NCBI RefSeq assembly: GCF_003610695.1
Contig: NZ_RAQH01000005.1
Span: forward strand, 1-64,000
DNA from: Epilithonimonas arachidiradicis
Lineage (GTDB): Bacteria; Bacteroidota; Bacteroidia; Flavobacteriales; Weeksellaceae
Length of the DNA: 64,000 nt
Direction of reading: 5' to 3'
Positions 1 to 9,653 of the stretch are shown here, piece after piece. A program made the position numbers and the translations under genes. The notes under the pieces were generated by a model. That model made no database searches. It saw only the letters and a program-made list of their open reading frames with translations, and was not told where the DNA came from. Numbering within the stretch: position 1 is the first letter of the stretch; every line of letters starts with the position of its first letter.

Positions 1-530
1 GCACAAGAATGAAAGTTATTAGAGTTTACCCTAATAAAAAAGCAGAAAGTACGATACATTTTTTAGGTGAAATTTTGGATACATTCTATTTTCCTATACA
101 GCATATTCAAACCGATTGGGGTACGGAATTTTTTAATTACTCCTTCCAATATGAGCTGCATGAACATTTTATCAAATACAGACCTATAAAGCCCAGATCC
201 CCTCATTTAAATGGTAAAGTAGAAAGAACCCAACAGACTGACAAATCCGAATTTTGGTCACTAGTGGATTTATCTGATCCAGATCTTAATTTAAATACTT
301 TAGCTATTGAATGGCAGGAGTTTTACAATAAGAAAAGACCACACTCTTCTTTGAATGGAAAAACGCCTTGGGAAAAATTACAGTCTTTAGAACATCTTAT
401 CCCTATTCAGCCTGATGTTACTGCTAAATTTTGGGACTCAAATGAAGAAATATTGCCCAGAAATTATACGTATTTAAATTACATAAGACAAAAAAATACT
501 AATTTAGTCTCAAAGCCCAAGAGGAAGTAG
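1..530 (+). CDS. IS481-type transposase, 3' part (5' end outside window)
   Basis: Catalytic part of a DDE (rve/integrase-core) transposase. The frame is open to the left edge of the window, so the first catalytic Asp and the N-terminal helix-turn-helix lie outside. Counting from the first visible Met at 9, the second Asp is D36 (in QTDWGTEF) and the Glu is E72 (in HLNGKVERTQ), which gives the D-35-E spacing of this fold. The C-terminal PHSSLNGKTPWEKL stretch is typical of IS481/IS3-like transposases. It is followed by a strong terminator and then the unrelated kdp operon, converging on it. I could not identify the terminal inverted repeat. Family assignment between IS481 and a neighbouring IS3-like group is from motif memory only. 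Confidence 0.8.
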   Translation, partial: TRMKVIRVYPNKKAESTIHFLGEILDTFYFPIQHIQTDWGTEFFNYSFQYELHEHFIKYRPIKPRSPHLNGKVERTQQTDKSEFWSLVDLSDPDLNLNTLAIEWQEFYNKKRPHSSLNGKTPWEKLQSLEHLIPIQPDVTAKFWDSNEEILPRNYTYLNYIRQKNTNLVSKPKRK

Positions 531-580
531 GCTCTGCTGGGGAGCAACCTACCAGCAATAGGCTTTTAGATATACGGAAA

Positions 581-612
581 AGGAGACCCAAAAAGGTCTC
601 CTCTTTTTATTT
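581..612 (+). terminator. Rho-independent terminator after the transposase
   Basis: An 8-bp perfect stem (AGGAGACC at 581-588 with GGTCTCCT at 595-602), loop CAAAAA, followed by a T-rich run CTTTTTATTT. It lies about 50 nt after the transposase stop. Confidence 0.8.
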
Positions 613-726
613 CCGGTATCTTTTATGGCTAAGAAAACCCTCTGTTAATTTGTAGCGAATCTATTGTTATAGCACATTTAAATTTACCTCTCAGGATTAC
701 GCAACTCTAAATTCTATATAAATTTC

Positions 727-2475
727 TTACAAATGTTTCGATATTTCTTTGGTTATGGGTAAATAAAACGAAAACAAACTCCCCACACCCAGATCACTTT
801 CAACCGAAATTTGTCCTCCTTGAGCTTCAACAAACTGCTTGCTGATACTCAATCCCAATCCAGTCCCTTCTTTTTTTGTACCCGGAATTCTGAAATATCG
901 ATCGAAAATTTTATCCAGATATTGTTCTTCTATTCCACGACCAAAATCCCTAACTGAAAATTTGACTTTATCATTTTCATTCCGAACATCTATCCCAACT
1001 TCTGAGTTTTCGTAAGAATATCGGATGGCATTTGACAAAAGATTATTGAGAATCCAAGACGTTTTTTCTTCATCGGCAAAAATATTTGTCAACCCATCTT
1101 CTACTCTAATTTTGATATTAATTTGCTTTTGCTCAGCTGCTGATTTATTGGCATTTACAGCATAATCAATGATATCTTGGACATTAGTAAATTTTGAATT
1201 GATTTGTATAGAACCACTTTCTACCTGAGCGATATTCAATAATTCACCTGTAATTTTTAAGAGTCTGTTAGAGTCTTCTTTGATTCCGTTCACTAGGTTT
1301 TTCTGTTCATCATTCAGGTTTCCGATTCTTTCATTTTCTAATAGTTGAAGTCCCATTTGGATGGAAGAAATTGGTGTTTTGAATTCGTGCGAAACCGTTC
1401 CTAAAAAGTTGGTTTTAGCCAAATCCAATTCTTTGAAAGGTGTAATATTTCGAAGCATAATTACTTGACCAATAAATTGACTGTTTTTTTCACCAGTTGG
1501 AATAACATTAATGTCAATGATTTCTTTTTCAAAATAACTTTCCTTTCCGTCTGCATAAATTTTCATCGATTCTTTATCTGAAATATTGTTTGTAGATTGA
1601 ATCATTTCTTTAATCAAATCCCGCACTAAATCATTGTTCACCGCCACATCCTGAATCAATTTCCCGACAAAATTTTCTTTTCTAAGGCCTGTAATTTTCA
1701 ACGCTTCGTCATTTACGAAAAGTACTTTTTTATTTTCATCAATACCAATCACAGGATCGTGCATGTTATCAATCAAAGTCTCGATGCGTTTTTTGCCTCT
1801 GATGATTTTATCCAGTTTACTCTCAGAGTATTCCTGAAGCTTTTCAGCCATTGTGTTGAAGGATTTTGCCAATTCTCCGAACTCACTTCTGCTTTCAAAA
1901 TGAACCCGTTCTTTATAATTCTGATTTGCTATTTGCCTGATACTTTCAGTAAGTGTCTTGATTGGATTTGCAATGTTGGAAGGCAGATTTACCAACAAAA
2001 TGAAGGCAATGATAAAACATAACATTCCAGCGACTGAAATTACCATAATCGCACTTTTAGCCGTAGAATCTGCAATACTGCTTTTATGTTCAATCGCACT
2101 CATATTGAGTTGCATCAATTCAGCAATATCTTTTCTTATCGATGATTGAAGAATCGTATTTTTTGAATCTTTTTTTAAAGCCTGAAAATGAATCGCAACA
2201 TTATCTGTAGCTTCTTTCTCTCCCGGTTCAGTCACATTTTTTTGTTGATTTTTCAAATGTTTTTCAAACACATTGAAAGCGAGTGGATCCGTATTGATCT
2301 CTTCCAAAGCAAGAAGCATATTGCGGGAATACTCCAGAGTATTGTAATTGGCTTTCAGAATGTTATTCGTATCTTTTTTCAATTGATTGATATACCATCC
2401 GCTCAGAACAGACAGGATGAATATCATTATAAAAAGAAGACCAACACCGATGTTAAGTTTTGTTTTAATTTTCAT
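727..2475 (-). CDS. Membrane sensor histidine kinase of the split Kdp system
   Basis: 582-aa kinase, last gene of the kdp operon. Visible layout: N-terminal membrane helix (about residues 8-29), an extracytoplasmic segment, a second helix (about 142-163), HAMP linker (about 164-220), PAS domain (about 230-345), HisKA box with phospho-acceptor H363 in VSHEFKTP, then an HATPase domain with the DFGRGI and GTGLGLSI nucleotide boxes. It has none of the KdpD Walker-A/Usp part, which is encoded separately just upstream: the KdpD stop overlaps this start by one base (TAATG), so translation is probably coupled. Inference: with the KdpD-like protein it forms the K+/turgor sensor and phosphorylates the sigma54-type regulator at 10172-11521, because no OmpR-type KdpE is present in the operon. 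Confidence 0.88.
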   Translation of the reverse strand: MKIKTKLNIGVGLLFIMIFILSVLSGWYINQLKKDTNNILKANYNTLEYSRNMLLALEEINTDPLAFNVFEKHLKNQQKNVTEPGEKEATDNVAIHFQALKKDSKNTILQSSIRKDIAELMQLNMSAIEHKSSIADSTAKSAIMVISVAGMLCFIIAFILLVNLPSNIANPIKTLTESIRQIANQNYKERVHFESRSEFGELAKSFNTMAEKLQEYSESKLDKIIRGKKRIETLIDNMHDPVIGIDENKKVLFVNDEALKITGLRKENFVGKLIQDVAVNNDLVRDLIKEMIQSTNNISDKESMKIYADGKESYFEKEIIDINVIPTGEKNSQFIGQVIMLRNITPFKELDLAKTNFLGTVSHEFKTPISSIQMGLQLLENERIGNLNDEQKNLVNGIKEDSNRLLKITGELLNIAQVESGSIQINSKFTNVQDIIDYAVNANKSAAEQKQINIKIRVEDGLTNIFADEEKTSWILNNLLSNAIRYSYENSEVGIDVRNENDKVKFSVRDFGRGIEEQYLDKIFDRYFRIPGTKKEGTGLGLSISKQFVEAQGGQISVESDLGVGSLFSFYLPITKEISKHL

Positions 2476-3596
2476 TATGAAAGAATGACTAAATCTATAT
2501 TTTCTTTTGACAATCTGTTAAGTAAAGAATTGAAAGTATCCGTCGCCACAATTATTTTCCAAAGATTAAGATGCGGTTTTCCGATGCAGACTGTCGTGAT
2601 TTTCCGTTCTTCGCATTGTTCCATTATGGTGTGAGCGATATTTGTACCTTCAACCTTTATAATTTCAGCGCCTAATTCTGTTGCTAATTTAAAATTATTA
2701 ATCAAATGTCTTTGCTTGTCCAGTGCTATTTTATCTGCACGTTCTCTAGGAATCTGAACATAAAGCAAACACCATTGGCTGTTATAATAATTGGCTAATC
2801 TCGCCGTTTTTCTAATGACATTTTTCGCCGTTTTCTCGTTGGAACTAATGCAAGCCAAAAACTTTTCTTTCCTGATATTTTTGATGGATGAAACTTCGGT
2901 TTCTACCTTCCGCTGAACTTGGGAAGCTACTTCTTTCAAAGCCAATTCACGCAGTTGAAGGATATTTTCACTTTTGAAAAAATTACTAAGTGCAGAATTG
3001 ATCTTAGATTGGTCATAGATTTTCCCTGCTTTCAATCGGTCAATCAATTCTTCTGCTGTCAAATCAATATTCACGACCTCATCAGCTTGAGCCAAAACAC
3101 TGTCAGGAATTCTTTCTTTGACTTCAATATCAGTAATATTTTTCACGTCTTCATTAAGACTTTCGATATGCTGAATATTGACTGCGCTGATGACATTGAT
3201 GCCAGATTCCAGAATCTCCATCACATCCTGCCAGCGTTTCTCGTTTTTGCTACCTTCGATGTTGGTGTGCGCCAACTCATCCACAATCACGACTTCCGGA
3301 CGTAGATTGATGACCGCTTGTACATCCAACTCATTCAACTCTTTTCCTTTATAAAACAATGTTCTTCTGGGAATCACCGGAAGTCCGTCCAGCAAAGCGT
3401 GCGTTTCTTTTCTATTATGAGTCTCGATATATCCAATTTTTACATCGATGCCGTTTGACAAAAGTGTATGCGCTTCCTGAAGCATTCGGTAGGTTTTTCC
3501 TACACCGGCGCTCATTCCGATGTAAATTTTGAATTTTCCCCGTCTTGATTTTTTGATTAAATCGAGGAAGTCCTGCGCAGATTTTTTCTCATCCAT
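2475..3596 (-). CDS. kdpD: KdpD N-terminal sensor protein (KdpD domain plus Usp domain, no kinase)
   Basis: 373-aa cytosolic protein equal to the front part of classical ~900-aa KdpD. The KdpD family domain carries a Walker-A motif GMSAGVGKT at residues 27-35 and the VDELAHTN Walker-B-like box. A universal-stress-protein-like domain follows from about residue 245. The four membrane helices, HisKA and HATPase domains of E. coli KdpD are missing; the next gene (727-2475), overlapping by one base, supplies a kinase. This split form is known in Bacteroidota kdp operons. Inference: it modulates the partner kinase in response to K+ or nucleotide signals. Confidence 0.9.
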   Translation of the reverse strand: MDEKKSAQDFLDLIKKSRRGKFKIYIGMSAGVGKTYRMLQEAHTLLSNGIDVKIGYIETHNRKETHALLDGLPVIPRRTLFYKGKELNELDVQAVINLRPEVVIVDELAHTNIEGSKNEKRWQDVMEILESGINVISAVNIQHIESLNEDVKNITDIEVKERIPDSVLAQADEVVNIDLTAEELIDRLKAGKIYDQSKINSALSNFFKSENILQLRELALKEVASQVQRKVETEVSSIKNIRKEKFLACISSNEKTAKNVIRKTARLANYYNSQWCLLYVQIPRERADKIALDKQRHLINNFKLATELGAEIIKVEGTNIAHTIMEQCEERKITTVCIGKPHLNLWKIIVATDTFNSLLNRLSKENIDLVILS

Positions 3597-3625
3597 AGGG
3601 AGATTATCTTTATCAAAGTTAATAA

Positions 3626-3654
3626 ATCCCTTACCAAGATTTTCGGTAAGGGAT
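3626..3654 (-). other. Intercistronic hairpin between porin and kdpD
   Basis: A 10-bp perfect inverted repeat (ATCCCTTACC at 3626-3635 with GGTAAGGGAT at 3645-3654, loop 9 nt) in the gap between the porin gene and kdpD. Only a weak T-rich tail follows on the minus strand, so it may be a leaky terminator or an mRNA-stabilising hairpin that separates transport genes from sensor genes. Confidence 0.5.
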
Positions 3655-3670
3655 GATAATATGGAAATTG

Positions 3671-4750
3671 TTAAAAACTAACGGCCAACGATGTCACTGC
3701 CGAAAAATTATTGTTCTTAAAAGCATCATTTCTGGTCAGGAAAATTTGGTCTTTGCTCTTCAAATTTTTGATTTCTGTTCGCCAAACCAAATTAGGAAGA
3801 ATCCAGTAATCGGCGTTCAGAGAATATCCAAACGTTTGAAAACCATTATCCGTTCCAGTTGCGATGATGACACCTTTTTTATCTTGGTAATACTCGCCTC
3901 TCACAGCAAAACTCAGCTTTCCTGTCGGACTGAATTTCGCAATAATCACGGGCGAATACCAAACATTATATTGCTCACTTTCTTTCGCTTTTTGTTCCGC
4001 ACCAACATCAAATCCTGTTGTCAACGCCAACTTATCCGTCAATTGAAAAATGCCATAAAAATTATGAAAATATCGCATTTGTCTGAGGCTATCCGGTTTA
4101 TCATTCCCGATGAATGAACTGCTGTTCAAGGTGATTTTTTCGGTCGGTTTATAAGTTAATTGATGACCGAACGCCACAGTAGAATTGCCTTCAATTCTCT
4201 GGATTCTTTGCCAACCATTCAGCACCAAACCGCTTAAAAACCATTTTCCTGAATTGCTGGTGTAAGAAATCTTGGCTCCACTTTCAAAGTAAGGCGAATT
4301 TTCCGCCTGCAGGCTCCTGGTCAACGCCCAGCAATCTTTGCTTACCGCACTTTCAAAACCGATATGAGAAGGTAAAATTCCTGCATCAATCCAAAGATTT
4401 TTTGATTTTGAAATTTTCACGCCAACATTGGCTTCATAGATATTTTTCAGCACACCAGATTCCGCAGAATAATTAGCATTCATATAAGTTCCGGTTGCTA
4501 ATGAGAGATTGGCTCGGAATTTATCGGTTTCATAATTGGCCTTGATGAAGCCTAAGTTCAGATTGACTTCATTGTTTCTGTTGTGGCTGTAAATAAATGA
4601 AGGACGTGAATTATTTTTAGGATTATTAGCATCGAACTGATAATATAATTCTGCGTAGCCAGATATTTTCAGTGGTTTGTTTTCTTCCTGTGCAAAAAGC
4701 ATTGTGGATAATCCAAGCATCGAAAATGCCAGTTTTATAGTTGTTTTCAT
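3671..4750 (-). CDS. Outer-membrane beta-barrel porin of the kdp operon (BBP2/OmpL-like)
   Basis: 359 aa with a clear signal peptide (MKTTIKLAFSMLGLSTMLFA, cleavage before QEENK). The rest is alternating amphipathic strands ending in an aromatic residue (AVSF), as expected of an outer-membrane barrel. It matches the putative beta-barrel porin-2 group that often sits between kdpC and kdpD in Bacteroidota. It lies 17 nt after kdpC. Inference: it provides a route for K+ or small cations across the outer membrane when the high-affinity pump is induced. Substrate is not known from sequence. Confidence 0.78.
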   Translation of the reverse strand: MKTTIKLAFSMLGLSTMLFAQEENKPLKISGYAELYYQFDANNPKNNSRPSFIYSHNRNNEVNLNLGFIKANYETDKFRANLSLATGTYMNANYSAESGVLKNIYEANVGVKISKSKNLWIDAGILPSHIGFESAVSKDCWALTRSLQAENSPYFESGAKISYTSNSGKWFLSGLVLNGWQRIQRIEGNSTVAFGHQLTYKPTEKITLNSSSFIGNDKPDSLRQMRYFHNFYGIFQLTDKLALTTGFDVGAEQKAKESEQYNVWYSPVIIAKFSPTGKLSFAVRGEYYQDKKGVIIATGTDNGFQTFGYSLNADYWILPNLVWRTEIKNLKSKDQIFLTRNDAFKNNNFSAVTSLAVSF

Positions 4751-4767
4751 TCTTTAATTTTTCGTAA

Positions 4768-5328
4768 TTATTTCAAACCGTCTAAAGCAATATTGAGTTT
4801 CAGAACATTGATTTTTTCTGTACCGAATATTCCCAGAAAAGGTTTTTCTGTATTGGAAGTGATTAATTTCTCAATTTGATTTTCATTAAGATTTCTGATT
4901 TTTGCAATTCGTTTAGCTTGAACATTAGCTGCTTGAACAGAAATATTCGGGTCCAATCCACTTCCGCTTGCTGTGACCAAATCAGAAGGGATTTCTGATT
5001 TTTTGATATCCGGATTATGTTTCAAAAAGTTGTCGATTCTTTCCTGAACCGTTTTAAGATAATCAGGATTGTTCGGACCTTTGTTGCTTCCTCCTGCTCC
5101 GGCTGCATTATAATCTACAGCGGAAGGACGCGACCAGAAATATTGGTCTTCCGTAAAGGCTTGACCAATATTGGCGTAATATTTTTTATTATTGAAAGTC
5201 ACGATTTCGCCTTTTCCATTGTCGGGAGAAAACTGGGCGATTCCAAAACCGATTAAGGTATAGAATCCAGCAAAGAATACGAGGCAAACTGCTGTGAGTC
5301 TGATGGCTGGTAATATATTTTGTTTCAT
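4768..5328 (-). CDS. kdpC: K+-transporting ATPase subunit C
   Basis: 186 aa, usual KdpC length. One N-terminal membrane helix (about residues 9-31) is followed by a periplasmic domain with the family hallmarks YFWSRPSAVDYN, AAGAGGSNKGPNN and SGSGLDPNIS. The conserved C-terminal region reads VLKLNIALD. KdpC binds KdpA/KdpB and stimulates ATP-driven K+ uptake. It is separated from kdpB by a 150-bp gap of low-complexity AG/TG-rich sequence that is longer than other gaps in this operon. Confidence 0.96.
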   Translation of the reverse strand: MKQNILPAIRLTAVCLVFFAGFYTLIGFGIAQFSPDNGKGEIVTFNNKKYYANIGQAFTEDQYFWSRPSAVDYNAAGAGGSNKGPNNPDYLKTVQERIDNFLKHNPDIKKSEIPSDLVTASGSGLDPNISVQAANVQAKRIAKIRNLNENQIEKLITSNTEKPFLGIFGTEKINVLKLNIALDGLK

Positions 5329-5339
5329 TATGATTGATT

Positions 5340-5470
5340 TTTATTTTAGTTAGAAGTCAGATGTGAGATGTGAGAATTTAGATGATGAATGAGTAATTAA
5401 CTTTTATAATGTTGTAGTGCTTTGCCCTAAAACTAGCAACCTCACCAATTTTCACCTTTTACCTTTCACT
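5340..5470. repeat. Low-complexity GAAGTNAGA-type spacer between kdpB and kdpC
   Basis: Imperfect reiterations such as TTAGAAGTCAGATGTGAGA make up part of this spacer. Closely similar reiterations occur before kdpA (9255-9300) and inside kdpB (7137-7175). No start codon or ORF of interest is seen in the spacer. Confidence 0.4.
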
Positions 5471-5478
5471 TCTCTCAT

Positions 5479-7539
5479 CTAAAAGAATAACGACACCAAA
5501 AGGTCTATGATTTTTATCCCGATGAAAGGAATCAAAACGCCTCCCAAACCGTAAATCAAAAGGTTTCTTCTGAGCAATGCACTGGCACCAATTGGTTTGT
5601 AAGCAACGCCTTTCAGAGCCAGTGGAATCAGCATCGGAATGATAATCGCATTGAAGATAACTGCTGATAAAATGGCGGTTTCCGGAGAATGCAGATTCAT
5701 AATATTAAGACCTTGGAGCGCCGGAATCGACGCGATGAACAACGCCGGAACAATGGCAAAATATTTTGCGACATCGTTGGCAATACTGAACGTCGTCAAG
5801 GTTCCGCGGGTCATCAAAAGCTGTTTTCCGATTTCCACGATTTCAATCAGTTTGGTTGGGTCGTTGTCCAAATCCACCATATTTCCGGCTTCTTTCGCCG
5901 CCTGAGTTCCACTGTTCATTGCTACACCGACATCGGCTTGAGCGAGTGCGGGAGCATCATTGGTTCCGTCGCCCATCATTGCGACCAAACGGCCTTCTGA
6001 CTGTTCTTTCTTGATGTAGTTCATCTTATCTTCCGGTTTAGCTTCCGCAATGAAATCATCCACACCAGCTTTTTCAGCGATGTATTTAGCAGTCAAAGGA
6101 TTATCCCCAGTTACCATCACCGTTTTAATTCCCATTTTTCTCAAGCGTTCAAAACGTTCCTGAATGCCCGGTTTGATAATATCCTGCAGCTCTACAACAC
6201 CTAAAACTTTTTCGTTTTCCGAAACGACTAAAGGTGTCCCACCATTGCTTGAAATATTTTTTACGGCTTCTTCTGTTTCTTTCGGAAATGGATTTCCTGC
6301 TTTTTCAACCAAATTTCTAATCGCATCAGAAGCACCTTTTCGGATTCGGATATTGTCATAATTGATACCTGAACTTCTTGTTTCCGCCGTAAACTTGATG
6401 AATTCCGAATTGTTGATTTCATAACTTAAAGGATTAACACCAGCTAGCTCTATTATGGATTTTCCTTCCGGTGTTTCATCCGCCATTGAACTTAATACAA
6501 CAGCTTTCGTGAAATCTTGTTCATTAGTTCCGTTAACCAAATGAAAGTGAGTTGCTTTTCTGTTTCCGATGGTGATGGTTCCTGTTTTGTCTAACAAAAG
6601 AACATCTACGTCGCCAGCCGTTTCTACCGCTTTTCCACTTTTCGTAATCACGTTGGCTCGCAAAGCTCTATCCATTCCTGCAATTCCGATGGCTGATAAT
6701 AATCCACCGATGGTAGTTGGAATTAAACAAACAAATAATGAGATAAAAGCCGCAATTGTAATGGGTGTGTGTGCATAATCTCCGAATGGTTTCAATGTCA
6801 CAGTTACGATGATGAAAACTAAAGTAAAACCTGCCAACAAAATCGTCAAAGCAATTTCGTTTGGTGTTTTTTGTCTGGAAGCACCTTCTACCAAAGCAAT
6901 CATTTTATCCAGAAAACTTTCGCCAGGTTCTGTGGTTACTTTTACTTTTATTCTGTCAGACAGAACTTTTGTTCCGCCTGTCACACTGCTTTTGTCACCA
7001 CCAGATTCTCGGATGACGGGTGCACTTTCTCCTGTGATGGCACTTTCATCGATAGTTGCGAGACCTTCGATAATTTCTCCGTCTGAAGGAATAATATCTC
7101 CAGGTTCACATAGAAACACATCACCTTTTTTTAGCGAGTTAGAAGTTGTAAGTAAGAAGTCAGAAGAATTCAAATCGAAAACACTTTTTACATTCAACAT
7201 CTCTCTTTTCACCATTTTTGCGGGCGTTTCTTCCCTTGTTTTTCTAAGTGAATCGGCTTGAGCTTTTCCTCTAGCTTCAGCGATAGCTTCTGCAAAATTG
7301 GCAAAAAGCAAAGTGATAAAAAGAACTGCAGTCACGACAATATTGTAAATCAAACTTCCCTGATTTTGTTCTCCTGCGGCAATCCAGATACAAACGCCAG
7401 CCATTACCAGCGTTCCTACCCAAACCATAAACATTACCGGGTTACGGAACATTTTAGCTGGATTTAGTTTTATAAAAGATTGTTTCAAAGCTTCGTTGAC
7501 GAGTTCTGCCTGAAACAAATTGTTATTATTTCCTTTCAT
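5479..7539 (-). CDS. kdpB: K+-transporting P-type ATPase subunit B
   Basis: 686 aa from the ATG at 7539; an in-frame TTG two codons earlier is unlikely. Class IA P-type ATPase: actuator motif TGESAP (about residue 170), phosphorylation motif DKTGTIT with D317, the KGA box of the nucleotide domain (IRKGASDA) and hinge [16 protein letters not shown]. Membrane helices are in the expected places. It forms the catalytic core of the KdpFABC pump. Odd: residues about 123-135 ([13 protein letters not shown]), before LKKGDVF, are encoded by an AGAAGT-rich stretch that resembles the operon's intergenic low-complexity sequence, suggesting a small in-frame expansion in a surface loop. It starts 12 nt after kdpA ends. 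Confidence 0.97.
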   Translation of the reverse strand: MKGNNNNLFQAELVNEALKQSFIKLNPAKMFRNPVMFMVWVGTLVMAGVCIWIAAGEQNQGSLIYNIVVTAVLFITLLFANFAEAIAEARGKAQADSLRKTREETPAKMVKREMLNVKSVFDLNSSDFLLTTSNSLKKGDVFLCEPGDIIPSDGEIIEGLATIDESAITGESAPVIRESGGDKSSVTGGTKVLSDRIKVKVTTEPGESFLDKMIALVEGASRQKTPNEIALTILLAGFTLVFIIVTVTLKPFGDYAHTPITIAAFISLFVCLIPTTIGGLLSAIGIAGMDRALRANVITKSGKAVETAGDVDVLLLDKTGTITIGNRKATHFHLVNGTNEQDFTKAVVLSSMADETPEGKSIIELAGVNPLSYEINNSEFIKFTAETRSSGINYDNIRIRKGASDAIRNLVEKAGNPFPKETEEAVKNISSNGGTPLVVSENEKVLGVVELQDIIKPGIQERFERLRKMGIKTVMVTGDNPLTAKYIAEKAGVDDFIAEAKPEDKMNYIKKEQSEGRLVAMMGDGTNDAPALAQADVGVAMNSGTQAAKEAGNMVDLDNDPTKLIEIVEIGKQLLMTRGTLTTFSIANDVAKYFAIVPALFIASIPALQGLNIMNLHSPETAILSAVIFNAIIIPMLIPLALKGVAYKPIGASALLRRNLLIYGLGGVLIPFIGIKIIDLLVSLFF

Positions 7540-7551
7540 TATCAATAAAAA

Positions 7552-9249
7552 TTAAAGTGAAAAATATTCTGCGATTGGACCTAGTGCCAAAGCCGGAAAG
7601 AAAGATAAAGCTGCAACCAATGCAATGACCGCAAAAACCATTAATCCGAATGTGGAAGTATCGGTTTTCAAAGTTCCTGCACTTTCGGGAATGTATTTTT
7701 TAGCAGCTAAACTTCCTGCAATCGCAACCGGACCAATAATTGGAAGATATCTTGCCATCAACATCACGATTCCACAGGCAATATTCCAGAAGGGTGTATT
7801 GTCTCCCAAACCTTCGAAACCGCTACCGTTATTGGCACTTGATGACGTGAATTCATAAAGCATTTCGCTGAAACCGTGGAACCCAGGATTGTTGAGCCAG
7901 CTTGCATAAGCTTCAGGATTATCGGCATAAGTGTAACTTGCAATCGCTGTTCCTGCAAGAATCAAAAATGGATGAAGAAGTGCAATCATCATTGCGATTT
8001 TCATTTCTTTAGCTTCAATTTTTTTTCCGAGGAATTCTGGTGTTCGGCCAACCATCAATCCACTGATGAAGACAGCGAGAATAATAAATATATAGAAATT
8101 GAGAAACCCAACACCAACACCACCGTAGAAACAGTTGACCATCATTCCGAGCAGTTGATTCATTCCACTAATCGGCATAAAACTGTCGTGCATAGAATTG
8201 ATACTTCCTGTAGAAATGACGGTAGTTGCGATGCTCCAATAAGCCGAAGCTGCAGAACCAAAACGAATTTCTTTTCCTTCCATATTGCCCATCGTTTGAG
8301 AAATTCCCATTTGAGAAATATTTGGATTTCCATTGACTTCTGAGACAACTGTAGGAATCGTAAGAATCAGAAAACCAATCGTCATTACACCAAAGACTGT
8401 CCACGCCAATTTTCTCCTTTTGATTACATATCCCATCGCAAAAATCATTGCTAACGGAATCAGCATTTGGGTAACAATCTCAACAATATTGGTAAAGTAA
8501 TTTGGATTTTCTAGTGGATGAGCTGAGTTGGGACCAAAAAATCCACCTCCATTTGTTCCCAAATGTTTGATGGCCACAAATGCAGCAACTGGACCGCGGC
8601 TGACTTCGACTTTATCACCTTGTAAATTAACAATCGAATCTTTGCCTTCAAAAGTCATAGGCGTTCCGTTGAATGCCAACAGAGAGGCAACTATGATTGC
8701 AATTGGTAACAAAATTCTTGTACAACTTCTTATAAAAAAGAAGTAAAAATTTCCTAATCTCTCCGTAGTTCTTTCCTTCATCGCTATAAAAACAACTGCC
8801 GCCACAGCCATTCCGCAACCTGCAGAAATGAATTGCCAAAGCATCAATGTCAATTGTCCTAAATATGACATTCCTGTTTCGCCTGAATAATGCTGAAGAT
8901 TGGTATTGGTCACAAAGCTTACCGCTGTATTAAATGCTAAATCACCGCTCATTGACGGATTGTTGTCGGGATTCAATGGAAGCCAGTTCATATTGGTTAG
9001 AACAAACATTGCCACTAGAAACCAAACTAGATTAATAGTTAATAGAGCGAGCAAATGTTGTTTCCAAGTCATTTTCTTTTCCGGATCGATACCTGAAAGT
9101 TTGTAGAAAATGTTGTCTATGGGATTTAAAATTTTATCCAGCCAAGTTTTTTCATTACTGAATATTTTGCCAATGTATCTTCCCAATGGTATCGCAAGAG
9201 AAACAGCGAGAAAGAACATTAATATAATTCCTAAAATTTCTGAGTTCAT
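7552..9249 (-). CDS. kdpA: K+-transporting ATPase subunit A (channel-like subunit)
   Basis: 565 aa from the ATG at 9249 (MNSEILGIILMF), matching normal KdpA length. The longer frame adds 19 residues encoded by low-complexity leader sequence and is rejected. About ten membrane helices. The selectivity-filter-type segments of the K+ channel-like repeats are visible (SFVTNTNLQHYSGE; KHLGTNGGGFFGPNSAHP; EFTSSSANNGSGFEG). It binds and translocates K+ in the KdpFABC complex. Confidence 0.97.
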   Translation of the reverse strand: MNSEILGIILMFFLAVSLAIPLGRYIGKIFSNEKTWLDKILNPIDNIFYKLSGIDPEKKMTWKQHLLALLTINLVWFLVAMFVLTNMNWLPLNPDNNPSMSGDLAFNTAVSFVTNTNLQHYSGETGMSYLGQLTLMLWQFISAGCGMAVAAVVFIAMKERTTERLGNFYFFFIRSCTRILLPIAIIVASLLAFNGTPMTFEGKDSIVNLQGDKVEVSRGPVAAFVAIKHLGTNGGGFFGPNSAHPLENPNYFTNIVEIVTQMLIPLAMIFAMGYVIKRRKLAWTVFGVMTIGFLILTIPTVVSEVNGNPNISQMGISQTMGNMEGKEIRFGSAASAYWSIATTVISTGSINSMHDSFMPISGMNQLLGMMVNCFYGGVGVGFLNFYIFIILAVFISGLMVGRTPEFLGKKIEAKEMKIAMMIALLHPFLILAGTAIASYTYADNPEAYASWLNNPGFHGFSEMLYEFTSSSANNGSGFEGLGDNTPFWNIACGIVMLMARYLPIIGPVAIAGSLAAKKYIPESAGTLKTDTSTFGLMVFAVIALVAALSFFPALALGPIAEYFSL

Positions 9250-9343
9250 TTTTTTTAATTTGAAGTGAGTGAGAAGTAAGAAGTGAGAGGTAAAAGAAAG
9301 CGGCACAGACCTTCTGACTTTTTACCATAAACTTTTCACCTTT

Positions 9344-9421
9344 TTAAAATTTTTCCGGTTTTACAAGCACGTAACACATATATGCGAAGACGGCAATAGC
9401 AATGATAAATAATGCAGTCAT
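9344..9421 (-). CDS. kdpF: KdpF-like 25-aa membrane subunit
   Basis: 25-aa ORF, ATG at 9419-9421 and TAA at 9344-9346. It is one hydrophobic helix (LFIIAIAVFAYMCYVLV) ending in KPEKF, which fits KdpF (29 aa in E. coli), the small stabilising subunit of KdpFABC. It sits directly before kdpA, the conserved place of kdpF. Its ATG overlaps the stop of another mini-ORF (ATGA overlap). Too short for routine gene callers. Confidence 0.75.
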   Translation of the reverse strand: MTALFIIAIAVFAYMCYVLVKPEKF

Positions 9422-9498
9422 ATTTTTTCGAAGTATTTGACGGTTAGAAAAAAGATTATGAACAGAAATAGTCCTGTAATGATTAATAGTGTTGTCAT
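9418..9498 (-). CDS. 26-aa single-helix membrane peptide overlapping kdpF
   Basis: ORF of 26 codons plus TGA stop; ATG at 9496-9498. Almost wholly hydrophobic (LLIITGLFLFIIFFLTV) with a short charged tail KYFEKI. The 4-nt ATGA overlap with kdpF argues for real, coupled translation. It could be a duplicated KdpF-like subunit or a different small regulator of the pump. I do not know a named family. Confidence 0.6.
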   Translation of the reverse strand: MTTLLIITGLFLFIIFFLTVKYFEKI

Positions 9499-9507
9499 TT
9501 TAAATTT

Positions 9508-9642
9508 TTATGAAAATTGAATAATTGCCGCAAATACAAAAACGCTGAGAATCACGGCTAGATTGACGATTAGAATCTGAAGATTATGTTTTGAGTTGGA
9601 AGCTTTCCACTGTTCCCAATTCCCTTGATTTCGGTTTTTCAT
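9508..9642 (-). CDS. 44-aa small membrane protein of the kdp operon
   Basis: Start taken at 9642 (MKNRNQGNWEQWKAS); the longer frame overlaps the upstream gene and adds an unlikely tail. A polar N-terminus with two Trp is followed by one membrane helix (about residues 22-42, LQILIVNLAVILSVFVFAA). It lies 11 nt after the 119-aa gene and 9 nt before the next mini-gene, so it is a tight member of the operon. Function unknown; an accessory or regulatory peptide of the pump is an inference from position only. Confidence 0.6.
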   Translation of the reverse strand: MKNRNQGNWEQWKASNSKHNLQILIVNLAVILSVFVFAAIIQFS

Positions 9643-9653
9643 TGTTTGGAAAT

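Noticed and set aside
6809-7261. 150-codon plus-strand ORF inside kdpB
   Set aside because: Antisense shadow of a certain gene, with no start context or recognisable domain.
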